Both the position numbers and the translations under genes were made by a program. From assembly GCA_002340355.1 (NCBI GenBank), contig DDLX01000018.1:248001-312000 (forward strand): a stretch of 64,000 bases of DNA, in the 5' to 3' direction. Shown piece by piece: positions 26,575 through 35,467 of the stretch (position 1 is its first letter; each line of letters starts with the position of its first letter). The notes under the pieces were generated by a model, which saw only the letters and a program-made list of their open reading frames with translations, was not told the origin of the DNA and searched no databases. The stretch comes from Cytophagales bacterium UBA2561. GTDB lineage: Bacteria > Bacteroidota > Bacteroidia > Cytophagales > Thermoflexibacteraceae.

Positions 26575-27132
26575 TTATTTAGAAAGGATTTCACCTGAAA
26601 TTTTATACGAATTCCTATTTTTCAATAAAATTTTTTGCATCCCCGAAATCGAATAACGGTACACTTGCCCATCTTCTAATTCCATTTCTGCCCATCTTTC
26701 GGTATGATAAAAATTATTTTCACTCTCGTATTGTATTCGAATAGCTTGAATTTGATCTGCTGATTTTTCCAATGTAATTTTTCGAACTTTAAGATCATTT
26801 CGTTTAGCTGTATAAACTGTCTGGTTTGAGGTTTCTTCAATTTCATAAGCATCCCGCAAAATAGGAGCATTAATATCGCACTCACTAAACGGCTTTAGTT
26901 CTGCATTCCAACTTTTGATATACAATTTTTTGGTTGTCGAAATACTATCTGAAACAATATTTTTTTGAACTTTTGGATTTTGTTTTTGGAGCATATTAGC
27001 CTGTTTTTCAATAAATTGCTTTAAATCAAAGTACATTTTGTGATGGTCAGATTGAGCTTCAGACAATCCACAAGCCGTTACTAAACATCCTAAAATAGCA
27101 AACCCGAAAAATGTTTTGATGATACGAGACAT
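26575..27132 (-). CDS. Lipoprotein of unknown function
   Basis: 185 residues with a lipoprotein signal (lipobox LVTAC, Cys21). The mature part begins with a Gln/Lys-rich helical stretch (residues 30-65) and continues as a beta-rich domain ending GQVYRYSISGMQKILLK. No family is recognised. It is convergent with the cupin gene and shares its terminator. Confidence 0.65.
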   Translation of the reverse strand: MSRIIKTFFGFAILGCLVTACGLSEAQSDHHKMYFDLKQFIEKQANMLQKQNPKVQKNIVSDSISTTKKLYIKSWNAELKPFSECDINAPILRDAYEIEETSNQTVYTAKRNDLKVRKITLEKSADQIQAIRIQYESENNFYHTERWAEMELEDGQVYRYSISGMQKILLKNRNSYKISGEILSK

Positions 27133-27387
27133 AATCGAAAAGTTTATTTTGGTCAGAGTAAATAAAGAAACTTACATTCCAATTTGTTTGAATGGAAGTA
27201 ATTTAGATAAAATTTAATGAGGCTTTATAAAATTATCATCTAATCATTGAGAAGCAAACAATGAGTTTGTTTAATTTTATTTTTCATTATGTTTAGTCAG
27301 CTATTTGACAAATTAATTGAAACATAGAGACTTACCTTATGGTTGTAAATTACGAAAACTTAGAACATATTAAAACCTATCTCACTT

Positions 27388-27828
27388 ATGCACAAAATAA
27401 AAATTTTATGTTTAATGTTATCCCTAGCGATTTGGTCTTGTGGCGAAGAAGAAATTCATGTTGAAGAAGACACAGATGCAATTTTACAAGTTGATTCTAC
27501 AGGTCAAGCCAATGCAAATATAACGCATCAAGCCAATTTTGTCTCAGATGCACATCCCACTTCAGGCAACGCTCAAGTAGTGATGGATGAAGATGGAAAA
27601 AAAATATTGGTTTTTACTGACTTTAAAACTGACCCAGGTCCTGATTTGGATGTTTATTTATCTACCCAGAAAAATACTAAAGACTTTATTAATTTAGGGG
27701 ATTTGAAGGGTAATTCTGGGCAGTTTTCATATGATTTACCACAGAATATTGATATAGCACAACACCCTTATGTCATGATTTGGTGCGTACAATTTTCTGT
27801 CAATTTCGGGTATGCTAAACTGGAATGA
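27388..27828 (+). CDS. DM13-domain lipoprotein
   Basis: A 146-residue predicted lipoprotein (lipobox AIWSC, Cys18). It carries a DM13 domain, proposed to act in electron transfer through a conserved cysteine. The domain shows ANFVSDAHPTSGNAQVV, VFTDFKTDPGPDLDVYLS and, at the end, YVMIWCVQFSVNFGYAKL with that Cys. It stands alone and ends at a hairpin. Confidence 0.85.
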   Translation: MHKIKILCLMLSLAIWSCGEEEIHVEEDTDAILQVDSTGQANANITHQANFVSDAHPTSGNAQVVMDEDGKKILVFTDFKTDPGPDLDVYLSTQKNTKDFINLGDLKGNSGQFSYDLPQNIDIAQHPYVMIWCVQFSVNFGYAKLE

Positions 27829-27871
27829 ATATTTTCTATACTCTCATAATCAAGCATTTAAATATGTAATT

Positions 27872-27904
27872 AAGCCCGTCAGATTGCTAGAACCTGACGG
27901 GTTT
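27872..27904 (+). terminator. Hairpin after DM13 gene, palindrome family B
   Basis: The arms AAGCCCGTCAG and CTGACGGGTTT pair over 11 positions with one G-T. The following tract is only weakly T-rich, so it may be a repeat serving as a terminator. Confidence 0.6.
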
Positions 27905-28152
27905 GAATCATATAAATTAATTATAAAAATATATTTTTATCAAAAAATACTTTATAATTCTAATAGATACTTATTTTCATTCTATCATGGGTTTATACTA
28001 TTCTCACTATTTCCAAAGTATCGATAATGATATTGAAATACTAGAAATTTTTGATAAAGAAACTAAAAACATTTTATTTTATTAGACATTATCACGTTTT
28101 TTTACAGGGCTCAAATGGTAATTTTAAATTTTATCAGAATGAACTGATTTCC

Positions 28153-28185
28153 AACTTTCCAAGAGCTTTAAACTCTTGGAAAGTT
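28153..28185. repeat. Palindrome with perfect 13-bp arms, family B
   Basis: The arms AACTTTCCAAGAG and CTCTTGGAAAGTT flank a 7-base loop CTTTAAA. No T tract follows on either strand. Confidence 0.8.
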
Positions 28186-28362
28186 CAGCTTACAAAAAGA
28201 ATCGTGATAAACTCTATTAATCAACCCTTATTCCCTTTTATTTTCAAGGATATAAAAAATAAATTGAAGACATTTGAGCCGTCTATTTGTTTAGGATTTT
28301 AAAGTTAGCTATTTTTCGGCACGAATTTTTCCGTCAAACTCATCAAAGTTTATATTATTTAG

Positions 28363-28394
28363 AAACCGTTAGACTTTTAAAGTTTTATCGGTTT
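28363..28394. repeat. Palindrome with AAACCG...CGGTTT ends, family B
   Basis: An imperfect hairpin of about 32 bases with outer arms AAACCG/CGGTTT and a central ACTTTTAAAGT. It resembles the hairpins at 21708 and 35933 in border sequence and lies 60 bases before the rnr start. Confidence 0.6.
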
Positions 28395-28453
28395 ACCTAA
28401 TCAAATCACAAATTGAAACACTCTACTTTCAATTTTTTGACTCACTTTACAAC

Positions 28454-30607
28454 ATGACAAAAACCAAAAAAAAGCGCAATTCACGCAAACGCAAAAAACA
28501 AAACGACAACCCTCAGAAAAACCTGCAAAACCGTCTTCTTCATCTTTTGAACCAAAACCCAGGAAAGCGGTATTCTTATCGGCAAATCCAGAAACGCCTC
28601 AAAATCAGTAGTCCCAAACGAAAGTCCGAACTTGAACATATCTTACTGAAGTTGCTCAAGGCTGGACAAATCCAAATGCCCAATGACTATAGTTTTCAGG
28701 CAGTTGTTAAACCTGATTATGTAACGGGAAGGATTGATTATGTCAGTCGAGATTTTGGGTTTTTAGTTAGCGAAGAATTAGATGAAGACCTGAAAATCAG
28801 TAATAAACGAATGAAACAAGCCCTGCATGGTGACACCGTACGGGTACAAATTCATAAACGAAATAGTGGAAAATTAGAAGGAGAAGTAGCTGAAGTTCTT
28901 GAAAGAGGGCAAACCGAATTTGTCGGACGAATCGAAGTTTCCAGCCGATTTGCCTTTGTCATTGCCGATAATCGAAAAATGCACTACGATATTTTCGTAC
29001 GACTCAAAGATCTTAATCAAGCTGAACATGGCGAAAAAGTCATTGTAGAACTTTTGGGTTGGGATGAATCGGGTCGAAGCCCAATGGGACGAGTCAAAGA
29101 ACGACTAGGACAGGCTGGCGAACACCAAACCGAAATGCACGCAATTATGGCTGAATATGGTTTGCCTGTGCATTTTCCGAAGGAAGTGGAAGCCGAAGCC
29201 GAGCAAATTCCAACTGAAATTTTGGAGTCTGAAATTCAGATGCGCCGTGATTTTAGAGATGTGCCTACTTTTACAATTGACCCTGCGGATGCTAAAGATT
29301 TTGATGATGCCTTGTCTTTCAGCAAGTTAGAAAATGGGTATTATGAAATTGGGGTTCATATTGCGGATGTAACTCATTACGTTAAACCCAATACCAAACT
29401 CGAAAAAGAAGCCTACAAGCGAGCCACTTCGGTTTATTTGGTAGATAGAGTTGTGCCGATGTTACCTGAAAAATTGTCGAATCAAGTTTGTTCTTTGCGT
29501 CCGAAAGAGGATAAATTGACTTTTTCAGCCGTTTTCGAGATTACGCCACGAGGTCGGGTAGCAAGTGAATGGTTCGGACGAACCATTATCAATTCTGACC
29601 AACGATTTTCTTATGAAGAGGCTCAAGAAGTTATCGAATCGAATAAAGGAGATTTTGCTGAAGAACTCCAAATTTTGAATCGTTTGGCAAAAAACTTCAT
29701 GAAAAAACGTTTCCGAAAGGGAGCTATTTCTTTCGAAACCGTAGAAGTTAAATTCCGATTGGCAGAAGATGGAACTCCACTTGAATTAGTACCCAAACAT
29801 CGTAAAGATGCTCATAAACTAATTGAGGAATTTATGTTATTGGCAAATAAAAAAGTGGCAGAATATGTTTATAAACTCAAAAAACGTCCACCTAAAAACA
29901 CGATGGTTTATCGTATTCATGATGCTCCTGATCCTGAAAAAGTACAAGATTTCTCGGTTATAGCTCGAAAATTTGGCTACGAATTTGACCTTGATCCTGA
30001 AAGACTTGCTGATAATATTAATGCTTTGACTGACCGAGTGCAAGGACGACCTGAACAGAATGTTTTAGAAAGTATGGCAATTCGGACAATGGCGAAAGCA
30101 CTTTATACGACCCAAGCCGATGAGCATTTTGGGCTGGCTTTCAAGCATTATACACATTTTACTTCTCCGATTCGGCGGTATCCTGATGTGATGGTTCATC
30201 GTCTTTTACAGCATTATTTAGATGGTAAACAATCTCCTGATTCTAACGAATGGGAAAAACGTTGCCAGCATTCTACAGATATGGAAAAACGTGCTGCCGA
30301 TGCCGAAAGAGCTTCTATCAAATACAAGCAGGTCGAGTTTATGCAAGCATGGGAACAGGAAAATTTGGCGGGAATTATTACAGGATTAACCGAGTGGGGA
30401 ATGTATGTTGAAATTTCAGAAACCAAATGTGAAGGCATGATTCGTTTAGCCGATTTACAGGGTGATTATTACGAATTGGATAGCAAAAATTTCCAAATAG
30501 TAGGGCGAGATTTCAAACGTAAATTTTCGCTTGGTGATGCCGTAAAAGTCAATATCAAAGGTACAGACTTGGAAAAACGCCAAATTGATTTGGTTTTATG
30601 TGATTAA
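28454..30607 (+). CDS. rnr: Ribonuclease R
   Basis: A processive 3'-5' exoribonuclease that degrades structured RNA. The 717-residue protein has a Lys/Arg-rich N-terminus, a winged-helix RNase-R-type domain (about 25-85), two cold-shock domains (about 90-225), the catalytic RNB domain (about 265-590, with TIDPADAKDFDDALS holding the metal-binding aspartates) and a C-terminal S1 domain (about 630-715). Conserved TSPIRRYPD is present. Spacing to the next gene and the terminator suggest a single-gene transcript. Confidence 0.97.
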   Translation: MTKTKKKRNSRKRKKQNDNPQKNLQNRLLHLLNQNPGKRYSYRQIQKRLKISSPKRKSELEHILLKLLKAGQIQMPNDYSFQAVVKPDYVTGRIDYVSRDFGFLVSEELDEDLKISNKRMKQALHGDTVRVQIHKRNSGKLEGEVAEVLERGQTEFVGRIEVSSRFAFVIADNRKMHYDIFVRLKDLNQAEHGEKVIVELLGWDESGRSPMGRVKERLGQAGEHQTEMHAIMAEYGLPVHFPKEVEAEAEQIPTEILESEIQMRRDFRDVPTFTIDPADAKDFDDALSFSKLENGYYEIGVHIADVTHYVKPNTKLEKEAYKRATSVYLVDRVVPMLPEKLSNQVCSLRPKEDKLTFSAVFEITPRGRVASEWFGRTIINSDQRFSYEEAQEVIESNKGDFAEELQILNRLAKNFMKKRFRKGAISFETVEVKFRLAEDGTPLELVPKHRKDAHKLIEEFMLLANKKVAEYVYKLKKRPPKNTMVYRIHDAPDPEKVQDFSVIARKFGYEFDLDPERLADNINALTDRVQGRPEQNVLESMAIRTMAKALYTTQADEHFGLAFKHYTHFTSPIRRYPDVMVHRLLQHYLDGKQSPDSNEWEKRCQHSTDMEKRAADAERASIKYKQVEFMQAWEQENLAGIITGLTEWGMYVEISETKCEGMIRLADLQGDYYELDSKNFQIVGRDFKRKFSLGDAVKVNIKGTDLEKRQIDLVLCD

Positions 30608-30642
30608 AATTCATCTTTACATAAAAAATTCACCTTTTTAGT

Positions 30643-30676
30643 CCTTCCAAATTTTCTGAACTTGGAAGGTTTTTTT
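30643..30676 (+). terminator. Rho-independent terminator after rnr
   Basis: The arms CCTTCCAA and TTGGAAGG (8 bp) are followed by seven T residues. Confidence 0.88.
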
Positions 30677-30712
30677 ATAATTAAAAAATTAATAATCAGT
30701 CTCTTACAAGAA

Positions 30713-31360
30713 ATGAAAACGGAAAAATATATTTATCAACAATCTCAATTACCCACTAAAGGAAAACATATCATCGCCAATTACGACCTTGAAACGATTA
30801 CAGTTTATCAAGCTTTCAATCCAAGCATCGCAGCATATGCCGTAAATCATCAGCAATTTGGCGGAAGTGATTATTCATTTAAGCGAATGACTTGGATTAA
30901 AACCAGTTTTATGTGGATGATGTACAGGTCAGGCTGGGCACAAAAGAAAAGTCAAACAAGAATATTAGCCATAAAAGTAACAAAAGAGGGCTTTTATGAT
31001 CTCCTAAAAAATGCTGTTATATCAAGTTTTAAATCAGACCTTTACGCAAACAAAGAAAGGTGGAAAAGTGAATTAGAAAATTCTGAAGTAAGATTACAAT
31101 GGGATCCAGATCATAATCCAAATGGAGCAAAACTGGAGCGGAAAGCTATCCAACTTGGAATTAAAGGACAAACGTTAAAACGTTTTAATAATGAATGGAT
31201 AACTGAAATTGAAGATATTACCGATTTTGTCCAAGAGCAATACGGAAATATAAAATCTGATTTCTTTGATTTAACGGTGCCTTTTGAAAGAGTTTTAAAT
31301 CTCAATAATCATCAAGATATAATTCATCAGATTGGATTAGAAGTTATTCAGGAAAATTAA
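30713..31360 (+). CDS. DUF4291 protein
   Basis: 215 residues matching the DUF4291 family, with the typical block ITVYQAFNPSIAAYAVNHQ, RMTWIKTSFMWMMYRSGWA, then LAIKVTKEGFYDLL and RLQWDPDHNP. The ATG at 30713 is chosen. A TTG upstream would read through the rnr terminator. The biochemical function of the family is not established. There is no operon partner: it follows the rnr terminator and is separated from the next gene by 144 bases. Confidence 0.88.
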   Translation: MKTEKYIYQQSQLPTKGKHIIANYDLETITVYQAFNPSIAAYAVNHQQFGGSDYSFKRMTWIKTSFMWMMYRSGWAQKKSQTRILAIKVTKEGFYDLLKNAVISSFKSDLYANKERWKSELENSEVRLQWDPDHNPNGAKLERKAIQLGIKGQTLKRFNNEWITEIEDITDFVQEQYGNIKSDFFDLTVPFERVLNLNNHQDIIHQIGLEVIQEN

Positions 31361-31445
31361 ATATATTTTTTGATTTATATATTTTACGAGTTAATTTCAA
31401 GGTAAAAGCCTACTTCAAAAAGCCTGAAAATCCGTATATTTTCGA

Positions 31446-31453
31446 TATATTTG
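31446..31453 (+). promoter_or_regulatory. Candidate -7 element for the J-domain gene
   Basis: TATATTTG matches TAnnTTTG, 51 bases before the ATG. No clear -33 box. Confidence 0.35.
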
Positions 31454-31504
31454 CTAAGTTTTAGGAGTTTGTCGTAGTATTCTGTTTTTAAACCAAATAA
31501 ATCT

Positions 31505-31924
31505 ATGGTTTTTAGTCGATTGATTGATATTTTAAAAGCCGAAATCGGCAGTAAATTGGACGATTTTGAGGCAGATGGCAAAAGTTATGACCAGATAGAT
31601 CGTGAATGGGAAGAATATCTCAAATCAAAAGGGACTTCCTCTACACAGGATAATTTTGAGTATAGTAACTTTGAGTATGACTTCAATACGAATTTCAATA
31701 CACAAAATACTCAAGATCCCATTGAAAAAGAGTATTATCAAGCCTTAGATTTACCTTATGGAGCTTCTTTCGAAGAGGTTAAAGCAGCCTACAAACGATT
31801 AATTAAACAGTATCATCCCGATAAATTTCAGAGCGATCCACAGAAACAAAAGAATGCCATTGAATTAACCCAAAAACTAAACATTGCTTACGGCTATTTT
31901 AAACAAAAGCAACGCAAGAGATAA
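31505..31924 (+). CDS. Small J-domain (DnaJ-like) protein
   Basis: 139 residues with a C-terminal J domain at about 75-137. It has YYQALDLPYGASFEEVKAAY, the essential HPD in KQYHPDKF, and a last helix. The N-terminal part (about 1-70) is charged, then Asn/Thr/Phe-rich and probably disordered. It would stimulate DnaK ATPase and direct it to a specific client. The next gene on the same strand, 115 bases away, encodes a PspA/IM30 protein, a membrane-stress ESCRT-III homologue and a possible client. Confidence 0.87.
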   Translation: MVFSRLIDILKAEIGSKLDDFEADGKSYDQIDREWEEYLKSKGTSSTQDNFEYSNFEYDFNTNFNTQNTQDPIEKEYYQALDLPYGASFEEVKAAYKRLIKQYHPDKFQSDPQKQKNAIELTQKLNIAYGYFKQKQRKR

Positions 31925-32039
31925 GACAAATTCTTATGCTTTCATCTTCTAAAACTTTGTATGACATTGAAAGATATTATTTTTAATTTCAGAATATGAA
32001 CATGAATTAGTTCAGTCGATTTTTAGATTTGCCTGTGTT

Positions 32040-32813
32040 ATGATAAAAAAAACAGTAAATTTTTTGAAGAAGATGGTTGGTGTTTCTTCTAAAAAGGAAA
32101 ATCAAACAAGTATTGACGAGCCTGTTCAAAAGATTGAAGATGAAATTAAATTATTAAAACGTGAATTAATTAAGCATCTAAAGCATCTTGCCGAAATGAA
32201 GGCGATGTATATCCGACAGCGCAAACAGACTGATATGTTTAAGACCCAAGCACAAGGCTATGAGAAAAAAGCAAGATTATTATTAGAAAAAGCGCAACGT
32301 GGTGAACTCTCTGAAAAAGAAGCCGATTCCTTAGCCATACAAGCCCTAAGTAAGAAAGACGAAATCATGAAAAGTGTAACAGGGAGTGAAATAGGACTTA
32401 AAAAACATCATGATGCCGTTCAAAAAATGCAAGAACATACCCATCGCCTGAAGTTTCAAATTCAGCAATGGGAACAAGAATTACGAACCTTACAAACTCG
32501 CGCTCGTATTAGTGCTGCTACCAAACGCATGAATGAACGCCGTATGGTCAAAGAGGGAGATAGTATCGAACTTTCATTCCAACAAATATCGGAGCGAGTG
32601 GCAGCCGATGAAGCCCTTGCCGAGTCCTATGCCTCTATCAATACTAGTCGGTCAGATTTAGATGATGAAATTGATAAAGCACTTGGTGGAACAACTCAAG
32701 CTCAGGAATCACTCGAAAAATTGAAGGCTGAAATTGATGCTGAAAAAAAAGAATTAAATAAAAAATCTTCTGATAGTTTGGATATTGATGATCTCAAAAA
32801 GAGCCTTCAATAA
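32040..32813 (+). CDS. PspA/IM30-family protein
   Basis: A 257-residue, almost wholly coiled-coil protein of the bacterial ESCRT-III (PspA/Vipp1/IM30) type. Members assemble on stressed membranes. Long heptad-rich helices run from about 25 to 185, with a Ser/Asp-rich C-terminal tail. The N-terminus MIKKTVNFLKKMVGV is a plausible amphipathic membrane-binding helix. No pspF, pspB or pspC neighbour is seen. The upstream J-domain gene is the only related neighbour. YceI follows after 24 bases. Confidence 0.8.
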   Translation: MIKKTVNFLKKMVGVSSKKENQTSIDEPVQKIEDEIKLLKRELIKHLKHLAEMKAMYIRQRKQTDMFKTQAQGYEKKARLLLEKAQRGELSEKEADSLAIQALSKKDEIMKSVTGSEIGLKKHHDAVQKMQEHTHRLKFQIQQWEQELRTLQTRARISAATKRMNERRMVKEGDSIELSFQQISERVAADEALAESYASINTSRSDLDDEIDKALGGTTQAQESLEKLKAEIDAEKKELNKKSSDSLDIDDLKKSLQ

Positions 32814-32837
32814 ATCCTTTAAGATGATGATATAGAT

Positions 32838-33368
32838 ATGATAAAAATAAGACTAATAGTAATCTTAATTGGACTAGTTGCTTCCCAAACTTTCGCACAA
32901 ACTCAATTTTCTACTTCAGAATCCAGCGTTACATTTCAAATCAAAAATATGGGAATCAATGTGGATGGTGAGTTGAAAGGATTTAAGGTCAATGCTAAGT
33001 TTAATCCTAATAAGCCCGAGAAAAGTACCTTCAAAGTTTCATTAGAAAGCAATACTATTGATACCAAAAATAAATCACGAGACAAGCACCTCCGAAACAG
33101 AGATTATTTTAATGTTATCGAATATCCGTATATCACATTTAAATCTACGAACGTTACTAAAACAACTCAAGGCTATGAAGTAGAAGGAAAGTTAACTATT
33201 AAAAATACAACTAAAATCGTTAAAATTCCTTTTAATATCAATCGTACTGATTTAAAAACGACCTTATCGGGAACTTTTAAAGTAAACCGATTAGATTATG
33301 ACGTGGGCGAACCCAGTTGGGTCTTGGGAAATCAAGTAACGATTATGGTTAAATGCACATTGAACTAA
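32838..33368 (+). CDS. YceI-family periplasmic lipid-binding protein
   Basis: 176 residues with a signal peptide ending TFAQ and a YceI-like extended lipocalin fold. Hallmarks are SSVTFQIKNMGINVDGELKG, the central DKHLRNRDYFNVIEYPYITF and the final NRLDYDVGEPSWVLGNQV. YceI proteins bind isoprenoid or amphiphilic lipids in the periplasm. Close to pspA on the same strand, it may share its transcript. It is followed by a hairpin terminator. Confidence 0.92.
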   Translation: MIKIRLIVILIGLVASQTFAQTQFSTSESSVTFQIKNMGINVDGELKGFKVNAKFNPNKPEKSTFKVSLESNTIDTKNKSRDKHLRNRDYFNVIEYPYITFKSTNVTKTTQGYEVEGKLTIKNTTKIVKIPFNINRTDLKTTLSGTFKVNRLDYDVGEPSWVLGNQVTIMVKCTLN

Positions 33369-33398
33369 CACACACTAACATCACAATTAATTTATGCG

Positions 33399-33435
33399 AA
33401 ACGTTCTAAGTCTAAGAGATTTGGAGCGTTTTTTT
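33399..33435 (+). terminator. Terminator after the YceI gene
   Basis: A hairpin with arms around AAACGTTCTAAG and TTTGGAGCGTTT (several G-U pairs) leads directly into a run of seven T. Confidence 0.65.
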
Positions 33436-33524
33436 GTGACTAATTTTAACCAAGAATAGAAACAAAATCCAAAAATGACAATAAAATACCTTTAGTGTAG
33501 GTTATGTCTTTAAAAATATTCAGG

Positions 33525-34283
33525 ATGCGAAATTCAATTAAGAAAAAATATATTTTACTGATAATCAGTTTTTTATTAACAATTAATTTAATTGCTCAAA
33601 CAACCAAAAGTAAACCTGTAAAAAATGATGTTGCCTTAATTCGACTGACGGAAGATGTCGCCATGTACACTGCTTTTATGTATTTTAATTCGGGTTTTGT
33701 TCCGATGAATGGCTTGATTACCAATACAAAACAAGGTTTGGTGATGTTGGATGCGCCTTGGAGTCGAAAACACGTCAAATACATTTTGAAAAATGCTCGA
33801 AAAATGTTTAGAAAACGAGTCAAGTATGCTGTTCTGACTTGCGGAAATTCGGAGCGGATTGGTGGAATTTCAGAATTACATCGTAAAAAAGTAATTAGCT
33901 TGGCAAGTCCTTCAACCGTCCAACGTATGAATCAAAATGGATTTTTAGGTTCTGATTATTTACTTGATTTTGAGCGAGATACGACCTTATTTTTTGGAAA
34001 GAGTGCTTTAGAAATTTTTTACCCAGGGGCGGGTTATTCACCTGATAACATTACGGTTTACCTCAAAAATGAGCAAATTTTGTTCGGTGGAGGACTTATC
34101 AAATCAGCAACAGCTCGGTATTTAGGAAATACACGAACGGCAAACCTAACTGCTTGGGAAACTTCGATTCAAAAATTATATGATAAATATCCTTTTGTTC
34201 GGGCGGTAATTCCTGCTCAGGGACAATATGCTGGTTTTGAGTTGATTAAACATAGTTATAATTTGGTGCAGAGAGGGTATTGA
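33525..34283 (+). CDS. Metallo-beta-lactamase-fold protein lacking all zinc ligands (pseudoenzyme)
   Basis: 252 residues from the ATG at 33525. An ATG 21 bases upstream is also possible. A signal peptide (IISFLLTINLIAQ) is followed by a subclass-B1-like fold that is easily aligned: GLVMLDAPWS, the metal loop, FYPGAGYSPDNITVYL, ILFGGGLIKS and AVIPAQGQYAG. Each metal ligand is replaced. The HxHxDR loop is CGNSER (Cys106, Asn108, Glu110). The second-site His is Tyr171, the Cys of GGCLVKS is Gly190, and the last His is Gln232. It cannot bind zinc in the usual way, so beta-lactamase activity is unlikely. The intact frame and conserved non-ligand residues suggest a retained binding or scaffolding role. 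Confidence 0.82.
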   Translation: MRNSIKKKYILLIISFLLTINLIAQTTKSKPVKNDVALIRLTEDVAMYTAFMYFNSGFVPMNGLITNTKQGLVMLDAPWSRKHVKYILKNARKMFRKRVKYAVLTCGNSERIGGISELHRKKVISLASPSTVQRMNQNGFLGSDYLLDFERDTTLFFGKSALEIFYPGAGYSPDNITVYLKNEQILFGGGLIKSATARYLGNTRTANLTAWETSIQKLYDKYPFVRAVIPAQGQYAGFELIKHSYNLVQRGY

Positions 34284-34414
34284 GTATGATTTTTATCATA
34301 ATATTCTCTCCTGTTCATTTTACAACAACACCTGACCGATTTTCAATCGGAATGTAGCAAAAAGTAAGCGAAGGTAAAAATCCATTATGAGGTTGTCGCA
34401 AAAGTCATCCATAA

Positions 34415-34452
34415 CTTCCATAGGGTAGTTTGCAAACCCTACCCTATGGAAG
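34415..34452. repeat. Palindrome family A (copy 1), 14-bp perfect arms
   Basis: The arms CTTCCATAGGGTAG and CTACCCTATGGAAG flank a TTTGCAAACC core. It lies 18 bases beyond the 3' end of the broken transposase. Confidence 0.9.
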
Positions 34453-34470
34453 TATTTAATTATTAGAATT

Positions 34471-34901
34471 TTATTTCAATTTGGCAATGGATTGCAAATT
34501 TTCCCATTCTCGGACAAAATCAGTTTCTTGGTGATGTTTTTCTTGATTTTGGATATACTTCCGCACCACAGGCAATTGTGAGGGACTGACCGAAATCGCT
34601 CCAAAACCATCTTGCCAACCAAATTCATCGCCACAAAACCCGTTTTCGATTATCCAAAAATAACTATCTCGTTTGATGTCTCGGACGATATTACTGATGG
34701 AAATATGCGATGCGGTTTGGGCGATACCAACAAATGCAAATGGTCAGGCATTCCATTGATAAAATCTAAATAATAATCTTTTGATTCACAATAATTTTGG
34801 ATGTGTTTGTATAATTTCCATTTCCAAGACGAATGAATAAATGCTTCCCGATTTTTCGTACTCCAAATCAAATGTACCCACAAGGAAACGTAATTTTGCA
34901 T
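34471..34901 (-). pseudogene. IS200/IS605-type Y1 transposase (RAYT-like context), frameshifted
   Basis: Reading from the ATG at 34901, one frame gives the N-terminal half (LWVHLIWSTKNREAFI to GMPDHLHLLVSPK), including the HUH metal-binding pair in DHLHLLV. The second half lies in another frame: TASHISISNIVRDIKRDS, ENGFCGDEFGWQDGFGA and VVRKYIQNQEKHH, with the catalytic Tyr. A single-base loss near 34725-34745 would explain it. Restored, the protein would be about 144 residues, the normal length for TnpA of the Y1 class. It sits between two family-A palindromes, like the hairpin ends of IS200-type or REP-associated elements. It is inactive as it stands. Confidence 0.85.
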
Positions 34902-34958
34902 TGGTTTTACTGGTTTTTGATTTTAAAACTTATTGATAATGTTTGTGTTACGTCCAAA

Positions 34959-34996
34959 ATCCATAACGATGGGTTTGCAAACCCACCGCTACGGAT
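34959..34996. repeat. Palindrome family A (copy 2)
   Basis: ATCCATAACGATGGGTT pairs with AACCCACCGCTACGGAT around a TTTGCAAA centre. Three mismatches can pair as G-U. It lies 57 bases upstream of the transposase start, mirroring copy 1 on the other side. Confidence 0.85.
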
Positions 34997-35021
34997 GAAA
35001 ATTTACAGACTATTCCATTTA

Positions 35022-35423
35022 TTATCTATCAATCTTCAACATTTTCAGGACTTTTTGTAAGGTTCGGTTTTCCTGTACGACTTCTTCAAATTCCGAACGA
35101 GAAACCATCTCCGAAACCTGTTCTTCTAAATTTTCTTTTTCGAGTTTCAAATTTTCGTAATCGGCTTGTAAAGCTTCATATGCTGATTTGGTTACAGCTT
35201 CGACTAATACTCCCTCAATTTCATCCGATGCTCCAATTAAAAAATAAGGATTAATTCCTTGTTCAATTAGAAATGCCGTGTATTTCCAATTTGGGTTATC
35301 CACTTGTCCAGTTTCAATTTTAGCAATAACACTACTAACTATTCCCGCCTTTTTTGCCGCTTTTTGTTGGGTATAATTCAGGTATTTTCTCGCTTTTTTA
35401 TAATAATCTAGCACTTTATTCAT
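35022..35423 (-). CDS. XRE-family regulator, tandem copy C
   Basis: 133 residues. The N-terminal helix-turn-helix (about 5-60) has YLNYTQQKAAKKAGIVSSVI as the recognition unit, then the INPYFLIG linker typical of these short regulators. Residues 70-133 form a coiled coil (EALQADYENLKLEKENLEEQ and on to MLKIDR). The last 48 residues are identical to those of the two neighbouring copies, while the DNA-binding part differs. Likely a dimerising repressor or activator. No target is visible, and there is no toxin gene beside it. Confidence 0.82.
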   Translation of the reverse strand: MNKVLDYYKKARKYLNYTQQKAAKKAGIVSSVIAKIETGQVDNPNWKYTAFLIEQGINPYFLIGASDEIEGVLVEAVTKSAYEALQADYENLKLEKENLEEQVSEMVSRSEFEEVVQENRTLQKVLKMLKIDR

Positions 35424-35467
35424 TATTAATTGTATTTTATATAGGAATTCACAGACTGTTCCATTTA

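Larger units (their letters stand above)
27829..28453. other. Gene-free region with three hairpins
   Basis: Short open frames here are not convincing: they cross the hairpins and lack coding character. The region holds the terminator-like hairpin after the DM13 gene and two more long palindromes at 28153 and 28363. Together they make this a small cluster of palindromic repeats upstream of rnr. Confidence 0.6.

Noticed and set aside
27829..28302. Two short plus-strand frames after the DM13 gene
   Set aside because: They run across hairpins, are AT-biased and lack any recognisable motif.
33525..34283. Carbapenemase-type resistance gene
   Set aside because: All six zinc ligands of the B1 fold are replaced, so hydrolysis of beta-lactams is not expected.
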